Assembly: GCA_022450665.1 (NCBI GenBank)
Contig: JAKUPQ010000021.1
Span: 1-33,783 of the forward strand
Length of the DNA: 33,783 bases
Direction: 5' to 3'
Source of the DNA: Alphaproteobacteria bacterium
GTDB lineage: Bacteria; Pseudomonadota; Alphaproteobacteria; Rickettsiales; VGDC01
How positions within the stretch are numbered: the first letter of the stretch is position 1; each line of letters starts with the position of its first letter. The notes under the pieces are model-generated. The model was not told the DNA's origin and did not search any database. It saw nothing but the letters and a program-made list of their open reading frames with translations. Positions 16,394 through 24,920 of the stretch are shown piece after piece. The translations under genes were made by a program, and so were the position numbers.

Positions 16394-17457
16394 GATATTG
16401 CACTCGCCGGAGTTAAAGTAATTGCCCCACGCCATTGCGGCTGAATATGCTGTTCGATCCAGTCGCGAATATCCGCCATTACGGGGTGCTGTAAATCATG
16501 CATGAAATGTCCCCAGACGCGTGGTAAAAATTTAGTGTAGTGGGTTTTACCATCGCGTATCCCAAGACGCACAAATATGCCAATAATTTTTGCTTGCCGC
16601 TGCGCGCCTAAGATCGCGTATGTTTGCATAAAGCTATCATAATCACACGAAGTCAGAGTGCAATAATGCTCAATTGCAGCTTCGACCGTTTGTGGCAAAA
16701 CATCGCGCCGCGCATCTTCGAGCAGCGACACCATATCATAAGCGCAATGGCCAATAAGCGCATCCTGAAAATCCAGCAGCCCTACTCGATTCACCCTCTC
16801 GCGTTGTGGTAGCCACAATAGATTATCTGCATGATAATCACGCAATACAACCACATTATTTTGCAGGGGATATTTTGCTAAAAGCTGGCTCCATAACGCC
16901 AAAAACTCTGCATTAAGCGTTTCACATTCGGCAGCATCGTTAATCACTGCAGGCATAAACCAATCGGTAAATAATGCCAACTCGCGCATGAGTGCTGCGC
17001 TGTTATATTCTGGCACATTCAAACTGATAGGGCGCTGAATGTTATCATTATGTAAATGCGCCAATGCTTCAATTGCTGAAAGATATAGTTGTTTTTCCTG
17101 ATCCGCGAGCGTTGCATCATTGCAATTAGCCAATAAGCGTGTGTAGGAATCATCACCCAGATCTTCTAACAGCAAAAACCCATTTTGCTTATCCTCTGCA
17201 ATAATTTGCGGCACTGTCAGACCAATGCTTTGCAGATATTTATCCACCAGTATAAAAGGCGCAATATCTTCTTTTTCTGGTGGCGCATCCATTAGCACCG
17301 CTTGCTTGCCATTATGGAACACACGCTCATAACGGCGAAAAGAGGCATCTCCGGCTAAAGGCTTTAATGTAGCTCCTTGCCACCCGGCATCATCCACAAA
17401 TTGCCGCATTGCCTCTGCACGCGTTGCAAACTGTTTTTCTTTTAACGTTTTAGTCAT
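16390..17457 (-). CDS. amgK: N-acetylmuramate/N-acetylglucosamine kinase
   Basis: The protein is about 355 residues with an aminoglycoside-phosphotransferase-like fold. GDASFRRYERV lies in the N-lobe. The catalytic loop is RDYHADNLLW (Asp acting as base, Asn binding metal), and LLDFQDALIG carries the metal-binding Asp. AmgK phosphorylates the anomeric carbon of MurNAc and GlcNAc released from the wall, making the MurU substrate. The start is taken as ATG at 17457 (MTKTLKEKQF); an ATG four codons upstream is also possible. Its start overlaps the end of tsaE and its end overlaps murU by 4 bases, so the three genes form a tight operon. Recycling of wall sugars is interesting beside a large wall hydrolase. 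Confidence 0.88.
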   Translation of the reverse strand: MTKTLKEKQFATRAEAMRQFVDDAGWQGATLKPLAGDASFRRYERVFHNGKQAVLMDAPPEKEDIAPFILVDKYLQSIGLTVPQIIAEDKQNGFLLLEDLGDDSYTRLLANCNDATLADQEKQLYLSAIEALAHLHNDNIQRPISLNVPEYNSAALMRELALFTDWFMPAVINDAAECETLNAEFLALWSQLLAKYPLQNNVVVLRDYHADNLLWLPQRERVNRVGLLDFQDALIGHCAYDMVSLLEDARRDVLPQTVEAAIEHYCTLTSCDYDSFMQTYAILGAQRQAKIIGIFVRLGIRDGKTHYTKFLPRVWGHFMHDLQHPVMADIRDWIEQHIQPQWRGAITLTPASAIS

Positions 17458-17965
17458 GGCGCGATGCATCCCATTTATATCTAATCTCTTTTAATGTGGC
17501 TACCATAGTTCCACTGGCAGCAACATGCAATCTGCGACCATCATTTTTATCATCATGGGAAATGGTGATTTCAAGACGGGTAGCGGGCCATAATGCTTCG
17601 GCAATTTCTGGCCATTCGACAATTACCAATGCATTTTCTAAGGTTTCTTCCAAGCCTAATTCCCAACATTCCTGCGGATGCTCCAGACGGTATAAATCAA
17701 AGTGCTGAATCACAAAAGCACCTTTTTCTGGCATGGCGTCATAATTTTGCACCAGCATAAAACTAGGACTTACAACTTCTGTGTTTTCACCACACAAGCT
17801 GCGAATAAAAGCACGTGCAAAAGTGGTTTTTCCTGAGCCTAGCGTACCTTTTAGCAATATGGTTTCGTGTCCATGCATAAACGCTGCAAAACACTGTGCA
17901 AAACCAAGTGTATCCGTCTCGTTTGGCAAGGTAATATCCCAGCGATATATGTGTGTTGCGTCCAT
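17450..17965 (-). CDS. tsaE: tRNA threonylcarbamoyladenosine biosynthesis ATPase
   Basis: This 171-residue protein is the TsaE ATPase. Walker A reads GTLGSGKTTFARAFIR, SPSFMLVQNYD is the switch region, and HFDLYRLEHPQECWELGLEE plus VIVEWPEIA are characteristic. TsaE drives the TsaB-TsaD complex that makes t6A at position 37 of ANN-decoding tRNAs in the cytoplasm. It is the first gene of the tsaE-amgK-murU unit, an order common in alphaproteobacteria. The ribosome site is poorly placed: GGTGA directly abuts the ATG. No better start was found. It is divergent from the MotB-like pair across a 103-base spacer. Confidence 0.92.
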   Translation of the reverse strand: MDATHIYRWDITLPNETDTLGFAQCFAAFMHGHETILLKGTLGSGKTTFARAFIRSLCGENTEVVSPSFMLVQNYDAMPEKGAFVIQHFDLYRLEHPQECWELGLEETLENALVIVEWPEIAEALWPATRLEITISHDDKNDGRRLHVAASGTMVATLKEIRYKWDASRHD

Positions 17966-17974
17966 TCACCGAAG

Positions 17975-18001
17975 CTAGCACATTGTAATATGTTGTGCTA
18001 G
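17975..18001. promoter_or_regulatory. Inverted repeat in the tsaE/motB-like divergent spacer
   Basis: CTAGCACA (17975-17982) and TGTGCTAG (17994-18001) form perfect 8-base arms around an 11-base AT-rich centre. There is no T-run, and it lies between two divergent starts, so an operator dyad is more likely than a terminator. Which gene it would control is unknown. Confidence 0.4.
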
Positions 18002-18068
18002 TATGCAAATGGCTAGGCAACCACAAGATGTTGATGCATGGCCGAAAAAAAATTGCTAAAGTGGCCTT

Positions 18069-18800
18069 ATGAACGCAAATATCGACACACAAAACAACGA
18101 TTCAAACGATAACAACAATACAGCCGCGCTTTTTGTATCGCTCTATGTTGTGTTGCTGGCGTTTTTTATTCTGCTTACTTCTAATTCTCAATTCGATGCT
18201 GAAAAAACCAAAAACGTTACTGATAGCGTGAAAAAAGCATTCTCGATGGATGTACCAACCGATACTAATATAAAAACCCCTACCCATGGCAGTGAAGTTA
18301 GTGTGAAGCAGTTTTTTAATGAGTTGCAAACCGCTGTACATAGCATCGTACCCATTGAAGAAATGGATGTTATTACTGATGGACGCACCATGGTTATGAA
18401 AATGCAAAGCACTGCGTTATTCAACCGAGATGATCCAAACTTGCGCTACGACCGCCGAGATTTTTACCGGCGTTTAAGTGACATCATGACAAAATGGCGC
18501 GAGGGAATGCGTATGCAACTCGAGTTTTTGCAAGGGGTGGATAAATCTGCTCAAGCCAGTACTGCTTCTACACTAGAAATCACCCGCGCCGGAAATTTTG
18601 CACGCTTTATGGAAAATCGTGGCACTATTCCACAAAGCCTCAGCGTTGCGCTTGAACAAAATGCGCCCGATACTATCACCATGATATTCACTGTTGTGTC
18701 GCTCGATACCACTAAACTTAATTTTATGAAAGAAAAAGCACCAGACACAGCGCCCGCACAAGGGGCTATTCCCTTAAGTAACATGAAAGCTAAACCATGA
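18069..18800 (+). CDS. MotB-like paralogue lacking the proton-carrying Asp and PG-binding signature
   Basis: This 243-residue protein has an Asn/Asp-rich cytoplasmic start and one membrane helix (LFVSLYVVLLAFFILLTSNS). It then has a periplasmic part that follows the MotB/OmpA layout loosely (TALFNRDD, LQFLQGVD-like region near 155-165). Aligned with the next gene, the MotB aspartate of the channel is replaced by Ser24, and the GHTD and R-R residues of the OmpA peptidoglycan site are missing. It therefore cannot be a normal stator B subunit by itself. The gene end overlaps the next MotB start by 4 bases (ATGA), implying coupled synthesis and perhaps a mixed dimer. AAAGTGG lies before the ATG at 18069. 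It could also be an unrelated single-pass protein; the MotB link rests on helix similarity and context. Confidence 0.65.
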   Translation: MNANIDTQNNDSNDNNNTAALFVSLYVVLLAFFILLTSNSQFDAEKTKNVTDSVKKAFSMDVPTDTNIKTPTHGSEVSVKQFFNELQTAVHSIVPIEEMDVITDGRTMVMKMQSTALFNRDDPNLRYDRRDFYRRLSDIMTKWREGMRMQLEFLQGVDKSAQASTASTLEITRAGNFARFMENRGTIPQSLSVALEQNAPDTITMIFTVVSLDTTKLNFMKEKAPDTAPAQGAIPLSNMKAKP

Positions 18801-19537
18801 GCGTGTATGACCCATATTCTGTGGATGGCGAAGACGGCATGATAAGCGCAAAACCTAAGCCAGCCAATACCGCATGGATGATGACCGTGGCAGATCTATT
18901 CTCTTTGATGCTTACTTTCTTTGTGCTGCTTTATTCTATGTCGGTTATTCAACGCGAGAAATTTGATGAAATTTCCAATTCACTCATGCAACGGCTCAAT
19001 GTGGTGTTGCAAGAAGAAGAACCGGTGATACTAAGCGAAAAATGGCAGATTCCTCGCGCTACATTTACCTATGCACGGGGCTTGGATTACCTTAATCGCG
19101 TAATAGACCAGCGCTTTGAAGGCGTAGACGCGCTAGAAGGGGTAGTTGTCTCACGTGGGCAAGATCGTATTACTCTTTCGCTTACGAGTGACACCATGTT
19201 TAAGCCTGGCAGTGTGGATATTGAACCAAAAGCCCAGCAAATGCTGATTCAAATCGGGCGTTTTCTTAGTAATTTAGGCAATGCCATTACCATCGAAGGC
19301 CATACCGATCCCCGACCTATCAATACTGCTCAGTTTCCTTCAAACTGGGAGCTTTCTATGGCGCGTGCTGTAAGTGTAGCTAATACATTACGCGCTCAAG
19401 GCTATCCTTATACGATTGATGTGTATGGATTTGGTAGTTCACGCCATGATCAACTGGCAATGCTAACGCCCGAGCGCCGCGATCAACTTTCACGCCGAGT
19501 AGATATTATTGTGAGGGAAACCGTTGCAAAATATTAG
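18797..19537 (+). CDS. motB: MotB-type flagellar stator protein with OmpA domain
   Basis: This 246-residue protein has a short cytoplasmic tail and the MotB membrane helix WMMTVADLFSLMLTFFVLLYSMS. Asp33 lies at the proton-channel position. Then comes a plug/linker region, and a C-terminal OmpA-like peptidoglycan-binding domain with SDTMFKPGSVDIEP, IEGHTDPRPI, NWELSMARAVSVANTL and RRDQLSRRVDIIV. With MotA it would form the ion channel that drives the flagellum and anchor it to the wall. No motA is in the window, as often in alphaproteobacteria, where motA can lie elsewhere. It overlaps the MotB-like paralogue by 4 bases and is followed after 81 bases by the TPR gene. Confidence 0.85.
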   Translation: MSVYDPYSVDGEDGMISAKPKPANTAWMMTVADLFSLMLTFFVLLYSMSVIQREKFDEISNSLMQRLNVVLQEEEPVILSEKWQIPRATFTYARGLDYLNRVIDQRFEGVDALEGVVVSRGQDRITLSLTSDTMFKPGSVDIEPKAQQMLIQIGRFLSNLGNAITIEGHTDPRPINTAQFPSNWELSMARAVSVANTLRAQGYPYTIDVYGFGSSRHDQLAMLTPERRDQLSRRVDIIVRETVAKY

Positions 19538-19618
19538 CCAATCAGCGTATGTTTCATATATCAAAGTGGGGAATTCTCTCTGCACCTGCGCCACTTCCTG
19601 CATTGGGTATAACATCGC

Positions 19619-22600
19619 ATGAGCGTCATAAAAAATGCAGCAATACTTGGTGGCATGTTGGCCATTTTTGGCACAAGCCTCTTGCCGTTCTCCTTTGCAT
19701 TGGCGCAAGCTACACCAGGCAACCCCATGGTAACGGGCAATGTTATCCGCGATTATGCGCGCATAACTTTCTATTGGCCGCAAAAAATTGATATGATTGC
19801 CACCACCAGCGGCAAAAAATTAATTGTCAAATTTGATAGAGATGTGAACCCTGATTTTGGGGCAATATTGCGTTCACTGTATCCTTATGTGATAAAAGCA
19901 GAGCTTACTGGTAGCCAACGTACAATAATTTTTACCATGAAAGAAGCTTACGCTATTCGTAGCTTTATCACCGATTCTGAATCCGGTGTGGATATTCTAG
20001 GAATATATGAAGAGCCACCGGCGCTAACGCCTGAAACAGCAACACCAACCGTTACTGACTCTCCAGCGCAATTGGCAATAGAGTCGCCTTCTGCTGCGCA
20101 AGTCACTCCTGAAACCACCCCGCCAGCACCTGCTGCTATACGTGAAAATATTGATGCGCCACCACCAGAGTTGCTGGCAGCAACACCTACAATTCCTTCA
20201 ACATCGCCAAAGCCACAGCCTGCTCCGATACAGGCGCCTGTTGTGCAAGCCGCCCCTGTTATTGAAGCTCCGTCACCTAAGGCAAAACCGCGTACACGCC
20301 CTGTGAGAACGCCGCAGCCCGATCAAACAAAGGCAGCACCTGTTATTAATGTGCAACAAAACACGGTTGCGCCACCAGCACCGCCTAAAAAACAACCGAA
20401 ACCGCAAGTCGTAGCTCAAGCTATTCAGCCAGCACCTGAAAAACCCAGACAAACTCTTGCTCAACCGCAAACACTTCCGACTACTTCGCAGCCAATAGCT
20501 ATGGCAGCCCGTAATAAAACCACAGCTGCGCCAGCTTCCGCAGAAAAAGTAGTTAAAACTCCTCTTGTAGAAGCAAAACCAACGCCTGTGCCAACGCAAG
20601 CAGCGACTACGCCTGCTGCTCCTGCTAAAGCAACGCCAGCAGTGGCCACAACAAAGTCTTATGCCCCCACCGAGAAATTTGGCGATATTCAGGGCGAGCG
20701 TCTTAAAATAGAGCATAGCATCATAAACAAAGAACCAGATTTGCGTTTTGGATTTAAAGAAAGAGTAGCAGCGGCATCGTGGCAGCGTGGACGCACCGTC
20801 ATGCTGTGGTTTGACAAACCGGTTACGCTCACTGGCCTAACAGATGTAAAAGCAAAAAGTACCAGCTGGCTTGACAGTATTGAGCAGTTGGGAGGTGACA
20901 GCTATACACTTTTGAAAATTGACCTAAATACCGATGTTAGCCTCAACACCCTCAAAGACCGCGAAGGCTATGGTTGGCATACCCGCGTAATGAGCACCAA
21001 CGCCAAACCCGACAATAAGATAACGCCAAATATTACAAAAATTCGTAACCAAGCCGCTGTATTCTTACCTGCGACTCAAACGCCGGAGCCAAAAAAGATT
21101 TATGACCCCATCATAGGTGATATGCTATATATCGTGCCACTTTATGCCAGCAACACAGGTGTTTACCCTCCGCGAAGTTTTGTGGACTTTGATTTATTGC
21201 ACACCACGCAGGGTATTGTCATTTCCTCTAAATCAGACAGGTTAAGTGTTGCCCGCAAGGATGATGGCGTGATGATAACGGCGCAAGGTGGCTTGTTTAT
21301 CACCCCGAATATCACCGAGCAAGATACAGAAAAAGCGGCAATGCGCGATGTTCGCGATCAATTGTTCAAAGATTCGCTATTTCCTTACCGCGAGTGGAAA
21401 GAGGAAGGAAACCGTTCTCTACATGACCGCGAAACATTTTTACTCAACCAAATTACCACCGCTTCAGATGAAAAAACACGCAACCAAACCCGTTTGAAAC
21501 TGGCACAGCTTTATATAGCGCATCAGCAATATAATGAAGCAACTGCTGTATTAAAGCGCATTCGCCGTGATGATTTAGATTTCTATCGCGACTACAAACT
21601 TGCTGCGTTAGAGGGTGTAGCCTATATGCTCAACTACCGTCTGCAAGAAGCAGCGCTGAGTTTTTCATCTGATACTCTGGATAATACCGAAGAAGGCGAG
21701 TTACTACGCAAAGCTATTGCGGCAAACATGGGCAATGGCCAAGAAAATGTTCCTTACATGGAATATAACGCCGCATATATTCGCCAATACCCTCCTGCAC
21801 TCCGCCAAAGGCTGGCTATTGTTACCGCCAATGATGCAATCCGTAAAAAAGACTACCGAGTGGCTAACGATGTTTTTGAAACACTGGAAGCTGATCGTTT
21901 AAATGGTGAGGTTGCGGATTACATCAATTTTCTTAAAGCTAAAGTTGCAGCAGCGGCTGGACGTGTGGATGAAGCCGAGCGCATATGGGGCAAGCTTGCC
22001 AAAAAGCAAGATGACCGTCAGTTTCGCGCACGCGCCGAATATTCGCTAATTTTACTGGGTCTAGAAGAAGGCACAATTCCGGTGGAAGACGCAATTAAGC
22101 GTTTAGATGCACTGCGCATTGTATGGCGCGGCGATGATTTAGAACGCTCTTTACTTATGATTCTTGGCCAGCTTTATGTGAATCAGGGAAACTTCTGGGA
22201 TGGTATGAAAGCGTGGGAAGAACTCTTGCAATATTATCCCAATTCTCCCGATGCTTTGACTGCCTATCAGCGCTTAGCCGAGACCTTTCGTATGCTGTAT
22301 TTAAACGGCGGAGCAGACCGCATAAGCCCCATCCGCGCACTGGCATTGTATAGTGAGTTTCAAGAGCTTACGCCATTGGGTGATGCAGGGAACGAAATGA
22401 TTGAAAACCTCGTTGATCGCCTTGTTAACGTAGATTTGCTGGATGAAGCTGCGGCACGTCTGGAAAACCAAGTGAAATACCGTCTGGAAAAAGAAGAAAA
22501 AAGCCGCGTTGGCGCACGTTTGGCCTATATATATTTGCTTAACCGCCAACCCGAGAAAGCCCTGTCGGCACTACAAAACTCCCGCGTCGAAGATGTTCCG

Positions 22601-23134
22601 GCAAGCTTAAGCCGAGAGCGTAATCGTTTTGCTGCACAGGCGCTCATTGATATGGATCGTGCCGATCAGGCATTGACCATGATTGAAGGCGACTATACCC
22701 CTGATGGCGAAAAAGTTCGGTTGGAGGCGTATTGGGAAAAAGAAGATTGGGCATATATTATTGACATCATCGAATTGATGCTGCGTGACCGAAACGACTT
22801 AAATGCCCCGTTCACAGAGCAAGAAGGCCGCGAGCTACTAAAACTGGCGTTGGCTTATGTTTTTGTGGGCGAGTTTGATCAGTTAAAATACCTGCGCGAT
22901 GCCTATACTCCGCTTATGGAAGGCAACCCCTATCGCGAAGAGTTCTTGTTTTTAACCGAAGAACGTGTGCAAACCAGCAACGACAATTTTGCAGAAGTTA
23001 TCGACACAATCAGCTCAATGGAAGGCTTTATGAACAGCTATCGAAACCGTGTGCAGCAAGATGGGTTAAGCCAAGCTGTTGGCAATGCAGACGCCGATAC
23101 AAACGATGTTCAACCGCCCGCTAACCCGCAATAA
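19619..23134 (+). CDS. Large periplasmic TPR protein with Pro/Ala-rich linker
   Basis: This 1171-residue protein has a signal peptide ending FALAQATP. A small beta-rich domain (about 40-128) contains RITFYWPQKIDMIA and KKLIVKFDRD. A long Pro/Ala/Thr/Gln linker (about 132-350) would span the periplasm. A second beta-rich segment (about 355-560) contains WQRGRTVMLWFDKPV. Helical repeats of TPR type run from about 590 to 1120, for example LKLAQLYIAHQQYNEATAVLKRI and LLMILGQLYVNQGNFWDGMKAWEELL. I do not recognise a named family. It follows the two MotB-like genes on the same strand, so a stator-assembly or motor scaffold role, comparable in idea to rhizobial MotC, is possible but inferred. The ribosome site before ATG 19619 is weak. 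It converges with the small Met/Gln/Arg-rich gene. Confidence 0.75.
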   Translation: MSVIKNAAILGGMLAIFGTSLLPFSFALAQATPGNPMVTGNVIRDYARITFYWPQKIDMIATTSGKKLIVKFDRDVNPDFGAILRSLYPYVIKAELTGSQRTIIFTMKEAYAIRSFITDSESGVDILGIYEEPPALTPETATPTVTDSPAQLAIESPSAAQVTPETTPPAPAAIRENIDAPPPELLAATPTIPSTSPKPQPAPIQAPVVQAAPVIEAPSPKAKPRTRPVRTPQPDQTKAAPVINVQQNTVAPPAPPKKQPKPQVVAQAIQPAPEKPRQTLAQPQTLPTTSQPIAMAARNKTTAAPASAEKVVKTPLVEAKPTPVPTQAATTPAAPAKATPAVATTKSYAPTEKFGDIQGERLKIEHSIINKEPDLRFGFKERVAAASWQRGRTVMLWFDKPVTLTGLTDVKAKSTSWLDSIEQLGGDSYTLLKIDLNTDVSLNTLKDREGYGWHTRVMSTNAKPDNKITPNITKIRNQAAVFLPATQTPEPKKIYDPIIGDMLYIVPLYASNTGVYPPRSFVDFDLLHTTQGIVISSKSDRLSVARKDDGVMITAQGGLFITPNITEQDTEKAAMRDVRDQLFKDSLFPYREWKEEGNRSLHDRETFLLNQITTASDEKTRNQTRLKLAQLYIAHQQYNEATAVLKRIRRDDLDFYRDYKLAALEGVAYMLNYRLQEAALSFSSDTLDNTEEGELLRKAIAANMGNGQENVPYMEYNAAYIRQYPPALRQRLAIVTANDAIRKKDYRVANDVFETLEADRLNGEVADYINFLKAKVAAAAGRVDEAERIWGKLAKKQDDRQFRARAEYSLILLGLEEGTIPVEDAIKRLDALRIVWRGDDLERSLLMILGQLYVNQGNFWDGMKAWEELLQYYPNSPDALTAYQRLAETFRMLYLNGGADRISPIRALALYSEFQELTPLGDAGNEMIENLVDRLVNVDLLDEAAARLENQVKYRLEKEEKSRVGARLAYIYLLNRQPEKALSALQNSRVEDVPASLSRERNRFAAQALIDMDRADQALTMIEGDYTPDGEKVRLEAYWEKEDWAYIIDIIELMLRDRNDLNAPFTEQEGRELLKLALAYVFVGEFDQLKYLRDAYTPLMEGNPYREEFLFLTEERVQTSNDNFAEVIDTISSMEGFMNSYRNRVQQDGLSQAVGNADADTNDVQPPANPQ

Positions 23135-23143
23135 CAAAGAACG

Positions 23144-23458
23144 TTAGTAAGAATAGTGAAAATAGGGCTTTGGATCCTGATAATCATCATCATTATCCGC
23201 TGCAATTTTATCCATCTTATCCATACGCCGAAGCTGTTTGTCCTCTTTATCGTTGCGCCTAATCTGATTGGTTTTCGTCTGGCTATTTAGTTGCTGCATG
23301 CGTCGCATTTCTAACATACGTTGTTGTTCCATGAGCTGCTGGCGTCGCATTTGCTGGCTTTGCTGTGCATTGGCCTGTGATGGGGATAAGCTCAGCACCA
23401 ACACACTGCTTAACACAGCAAAACACATAACCGGATACGCGAAAATTCTATATGCCAT
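23144..23458 (-). CDS. Small secreted Met/Gln/Arg-rich protein downstream of fliP
   Basis: From the ATG at 23458 this is 104 residues: a signal peptide (MAYRIFAYPVMCFAVLSSVLVL, cleavage near ANAQQ), then a low-complexity helical region rich in Met, Gln, Arg and Lys (QQSQQMRRQQLMEQQRM), and an acidic tail ending PYFHYSY. No family is recognised. Its start lies inside the last codons of fliP (11-base overlap), so translation is probably coupled and it belongs to the csrA-fliP unit. A longer frame reaching further into fliP exists but starts in the membrane-protein codons and lacks a signal peptide at its front. A role in flagellar assembly is inferred only from position. Confidence 0.6.
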   Translation of the reverse strand: MAYRIFAYPVMCFAVLSSVLVLSLSPSQANAQQSQQMRRQQLMEQQRMLEMRRMQQLNSQTKTNQIRRNDKEDKQLRRMDKMDKIAADNDDDYQDPKPYFHYSY

Positions 23459-24248
23459 AGCTTTTAACCAGACTACCTGCCACCATGTTCCAGCCATCTA
23501 CCAGCACAAAGAAAATCAGCTTGAATGGCAGCGATATCATTACCGGCGGTAGCATCATCATGCCCATAGACATAAGGATAGATGCCACCAACATATCAAT
23601 AACCACAAATGGTATGAACAGCAGGAAACCAATTTCAAATGCACGTTTAAGCTCGCTAATCATAAATGCTGGAATCAGTACCCGATACGGCGTATCTTCG
23701 GGCCGTTCGAGAGTTAAATCCGGCACCATCTCGGCAAACAATCGTATGTCTGTATCGCGGGTGTGTAGCAACATAAAACTATGAAATGGCAATGCGGTGC
23801 GTTTAATCGCTTCTTCTTCACTAATTTGCTCTTCTATCAGTGGCAATACGCCATCGTTATACGCTTTTTCAAATGTGGGAGCCATTATGAAGAATGTGAG
23901 AAACATTGCCAAACTAATTAGCACCTGATTCGGTGGGGTTTGCTGCACGCCCATGGCACTACGAAAAAACGAGAGCGCAAGAACAATACGCGTACAAGAT
24001 CTCACCATCAGCAATATTCCTCGCTCAATACTGAGTACAGTAATAAGAATGATGATTTGAATCATGCGCCCCGTCGCAGAGCCTTCGCCTTCTTCGCCAA
24101 AATCAATATTCAGTGACTGGGCAAATGCATCGCCATAGCCCATTAGCAAATAGACGGCAATAGCCCCCATCAAAGGCATAAACAACCATCCAGCTATACG
24201 CTTAGGTGTATAAAACGGCGGCGGCGCAAAAGGTTTATTCGCTTGCAT
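23448..24248 (-). CDS. fliP: Flagellar type III export gate protein FliP
   Basis: This 266-residue membrane protein has the FliP hallmarks: RMIQIIILITVLS-x-x-RGILLMVRSCTRIVLALSFFRSAMG, then TPPNQVLISLAMFLTFFIMAPTF. The C-terminal block runs from LIPAFMISELKRAFEIGFLLFIPFVVIDMLVASILMSMGM to LPFKLIFFVLVDGWNMVAGSLVKSY. FliP forms the central export gate with FliQ and FliR. An N-terminal hydrophobic segment near residues 20-40 is the usual signal-like helix. The ATG at 24248 is preferred: AAGGAG lies 10 bases before it, while a TTG six bases earlier is a rarer start. It overlaps the end of fliO and the start of the next small gene. Confidence 0.95.
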   Translation of the reverse strand: MQANKPFAPPPFYTPKRIAGWLFMPLMGAIAVYLLMGYGDAFAQSLNIDFGEEGEGSATGRMIQIIILITVLSIERGILLMVRSCTRIVLALSFFRSAMGVQQTPPNQVLISLAMFLTFFIMAPTFEKAYNDGVLPLIEEQISEEEAIKRTALPFHSFMLLHTRDTDIRLFAEMVPDLTLERPEDTPYRVLIPAFMISELKRAFEIGFLLFIPFVVIDMLVASILMSMGMMMLPPVMISLPFKLIFFVLVDGWNMVAGSLVKSYGI

Positions 24249-24570
24249 GGGCAAGACGCTCCTTATTAGAAATAATCAAGCTGGGGCCGGTGTCTTCTTC
24301 CTCATCGTTACATGGAATATCAACCTCAATCACTTCGAAGCGATCACCGGATTTTACTATTAAATGTTCCATATCATCGCGGCGTACCAACAACAAGCGA
24401 CTTCGCGCATCTATAGGAAGTGTTTCCACAATGCTTAATCTGGCTTCGCTTTTACGGCGTATACGCATCGCAGGGTTGCCATATTTACGCAGCGCAATAC
24501 CCAGCAACCCTATTAACCCCACTACGAGGGCAAATGCGGCAAAAAACTGACCTATTTGCACATATTCCAT
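24235..24570 (-). CDS. fliO: Flagellar biosynthesis protein FliO
   Basis: This 111-residue protein has one N-terminal membrane helix (FFAAFALVVGLIGLLGIAL) and a short cytoplasmic domain with RLSIVETLPIDARSRLLLVRRDDMEHLIV, the FliO signature. FliO helps FliP assemble into the export gate and is the least conserved member of it. It overlaps fliP by 14 bases and begins 9 bases after the upstream chaperone-like gene, within the csrA-led leftward unit. Confidence 0.9.
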   Translation of the reverse strand: MEYVQIGQFFAAFALVVGLIGLLGIALRKYGNPAMRIRRKSEARLSIVETLPIDARSRLLLVRRDDMEHLIVKSGDRFEVIEVDIPCNDEEEDTGPSLIISNKERLAHASE

Positions 24571-24578
24571 ATTCGTCT

Positions 24579-24920
24579 CTATTCGCTATTGTTTTTGGGT
24601 TTGAACGATTCGTTGGTTTTGTAGGCTTTGGCCGCTTTTTGCCGTGTATTTAGTGCATCTAACTGCTCGCGCACATCAGTTTTCACCACTTGCATATTAT
24701 CACGCAGGGTCGTCAGGTCTGTAGCGAGGTCAGCTAAAGGCTGGTTATAAGCATCAGCTTGCGCCTTAGGCATATCCAGCACCGCTTCGCATAACTCCTG
24801 CACTTTTTCATCGAGACCTGCCAAATCCACCTCGCCGCCTTGTTCCAAATGCGTATGAGTGGTATCGATAAAGCTACGTATTTGTTTCAGCAACTCTGAG
24901 GCATCCGCATTATTGCTCAT
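24579..24920 (-). CDS. Putative FliT/FlgN-like flagellar export chaperone
   Basis: This is a small helical, acidic protein of 113 residues with no membrane segment or signal. The central VQELCEAVLDMPKAQADAYNQPLADLATDL and the end RQKAAKAYKTNESF recall the helical layout and Lys-Ala-Tyr tail of FlgN/FliT-type chaperones. The sequence is too short and divergent to be certain. The start is the ATG at 24920, with GGAGAT just upstream; the open frame continues 32 codons further but overlaps the FlhB-like gene. Its place between an FlhB C-domain homologue and fliO supports an export role. Confidence 0.55.
   Translation of the reverse strand: MSNNADASELLKQIRSFIDTTHTHLEQGGEVDLAGLDEKVQELCEAVLDMPKAQADAYNQPLADLATDLTTLRDNMQVVKTDVREQLDALNTRQKAAKAYKTNESFKPKNNSE

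Noticed and set aside
20273-20716. 147-codon open frame on the minus strand inside the TPR gene
   Set aside because: It is antisense to the repetitive Pro/Ala-rich linker, whose codon bias keeps the opposite frame open. The product is Cys/Arg/Trp-rich low complexity with no recognisable domain.
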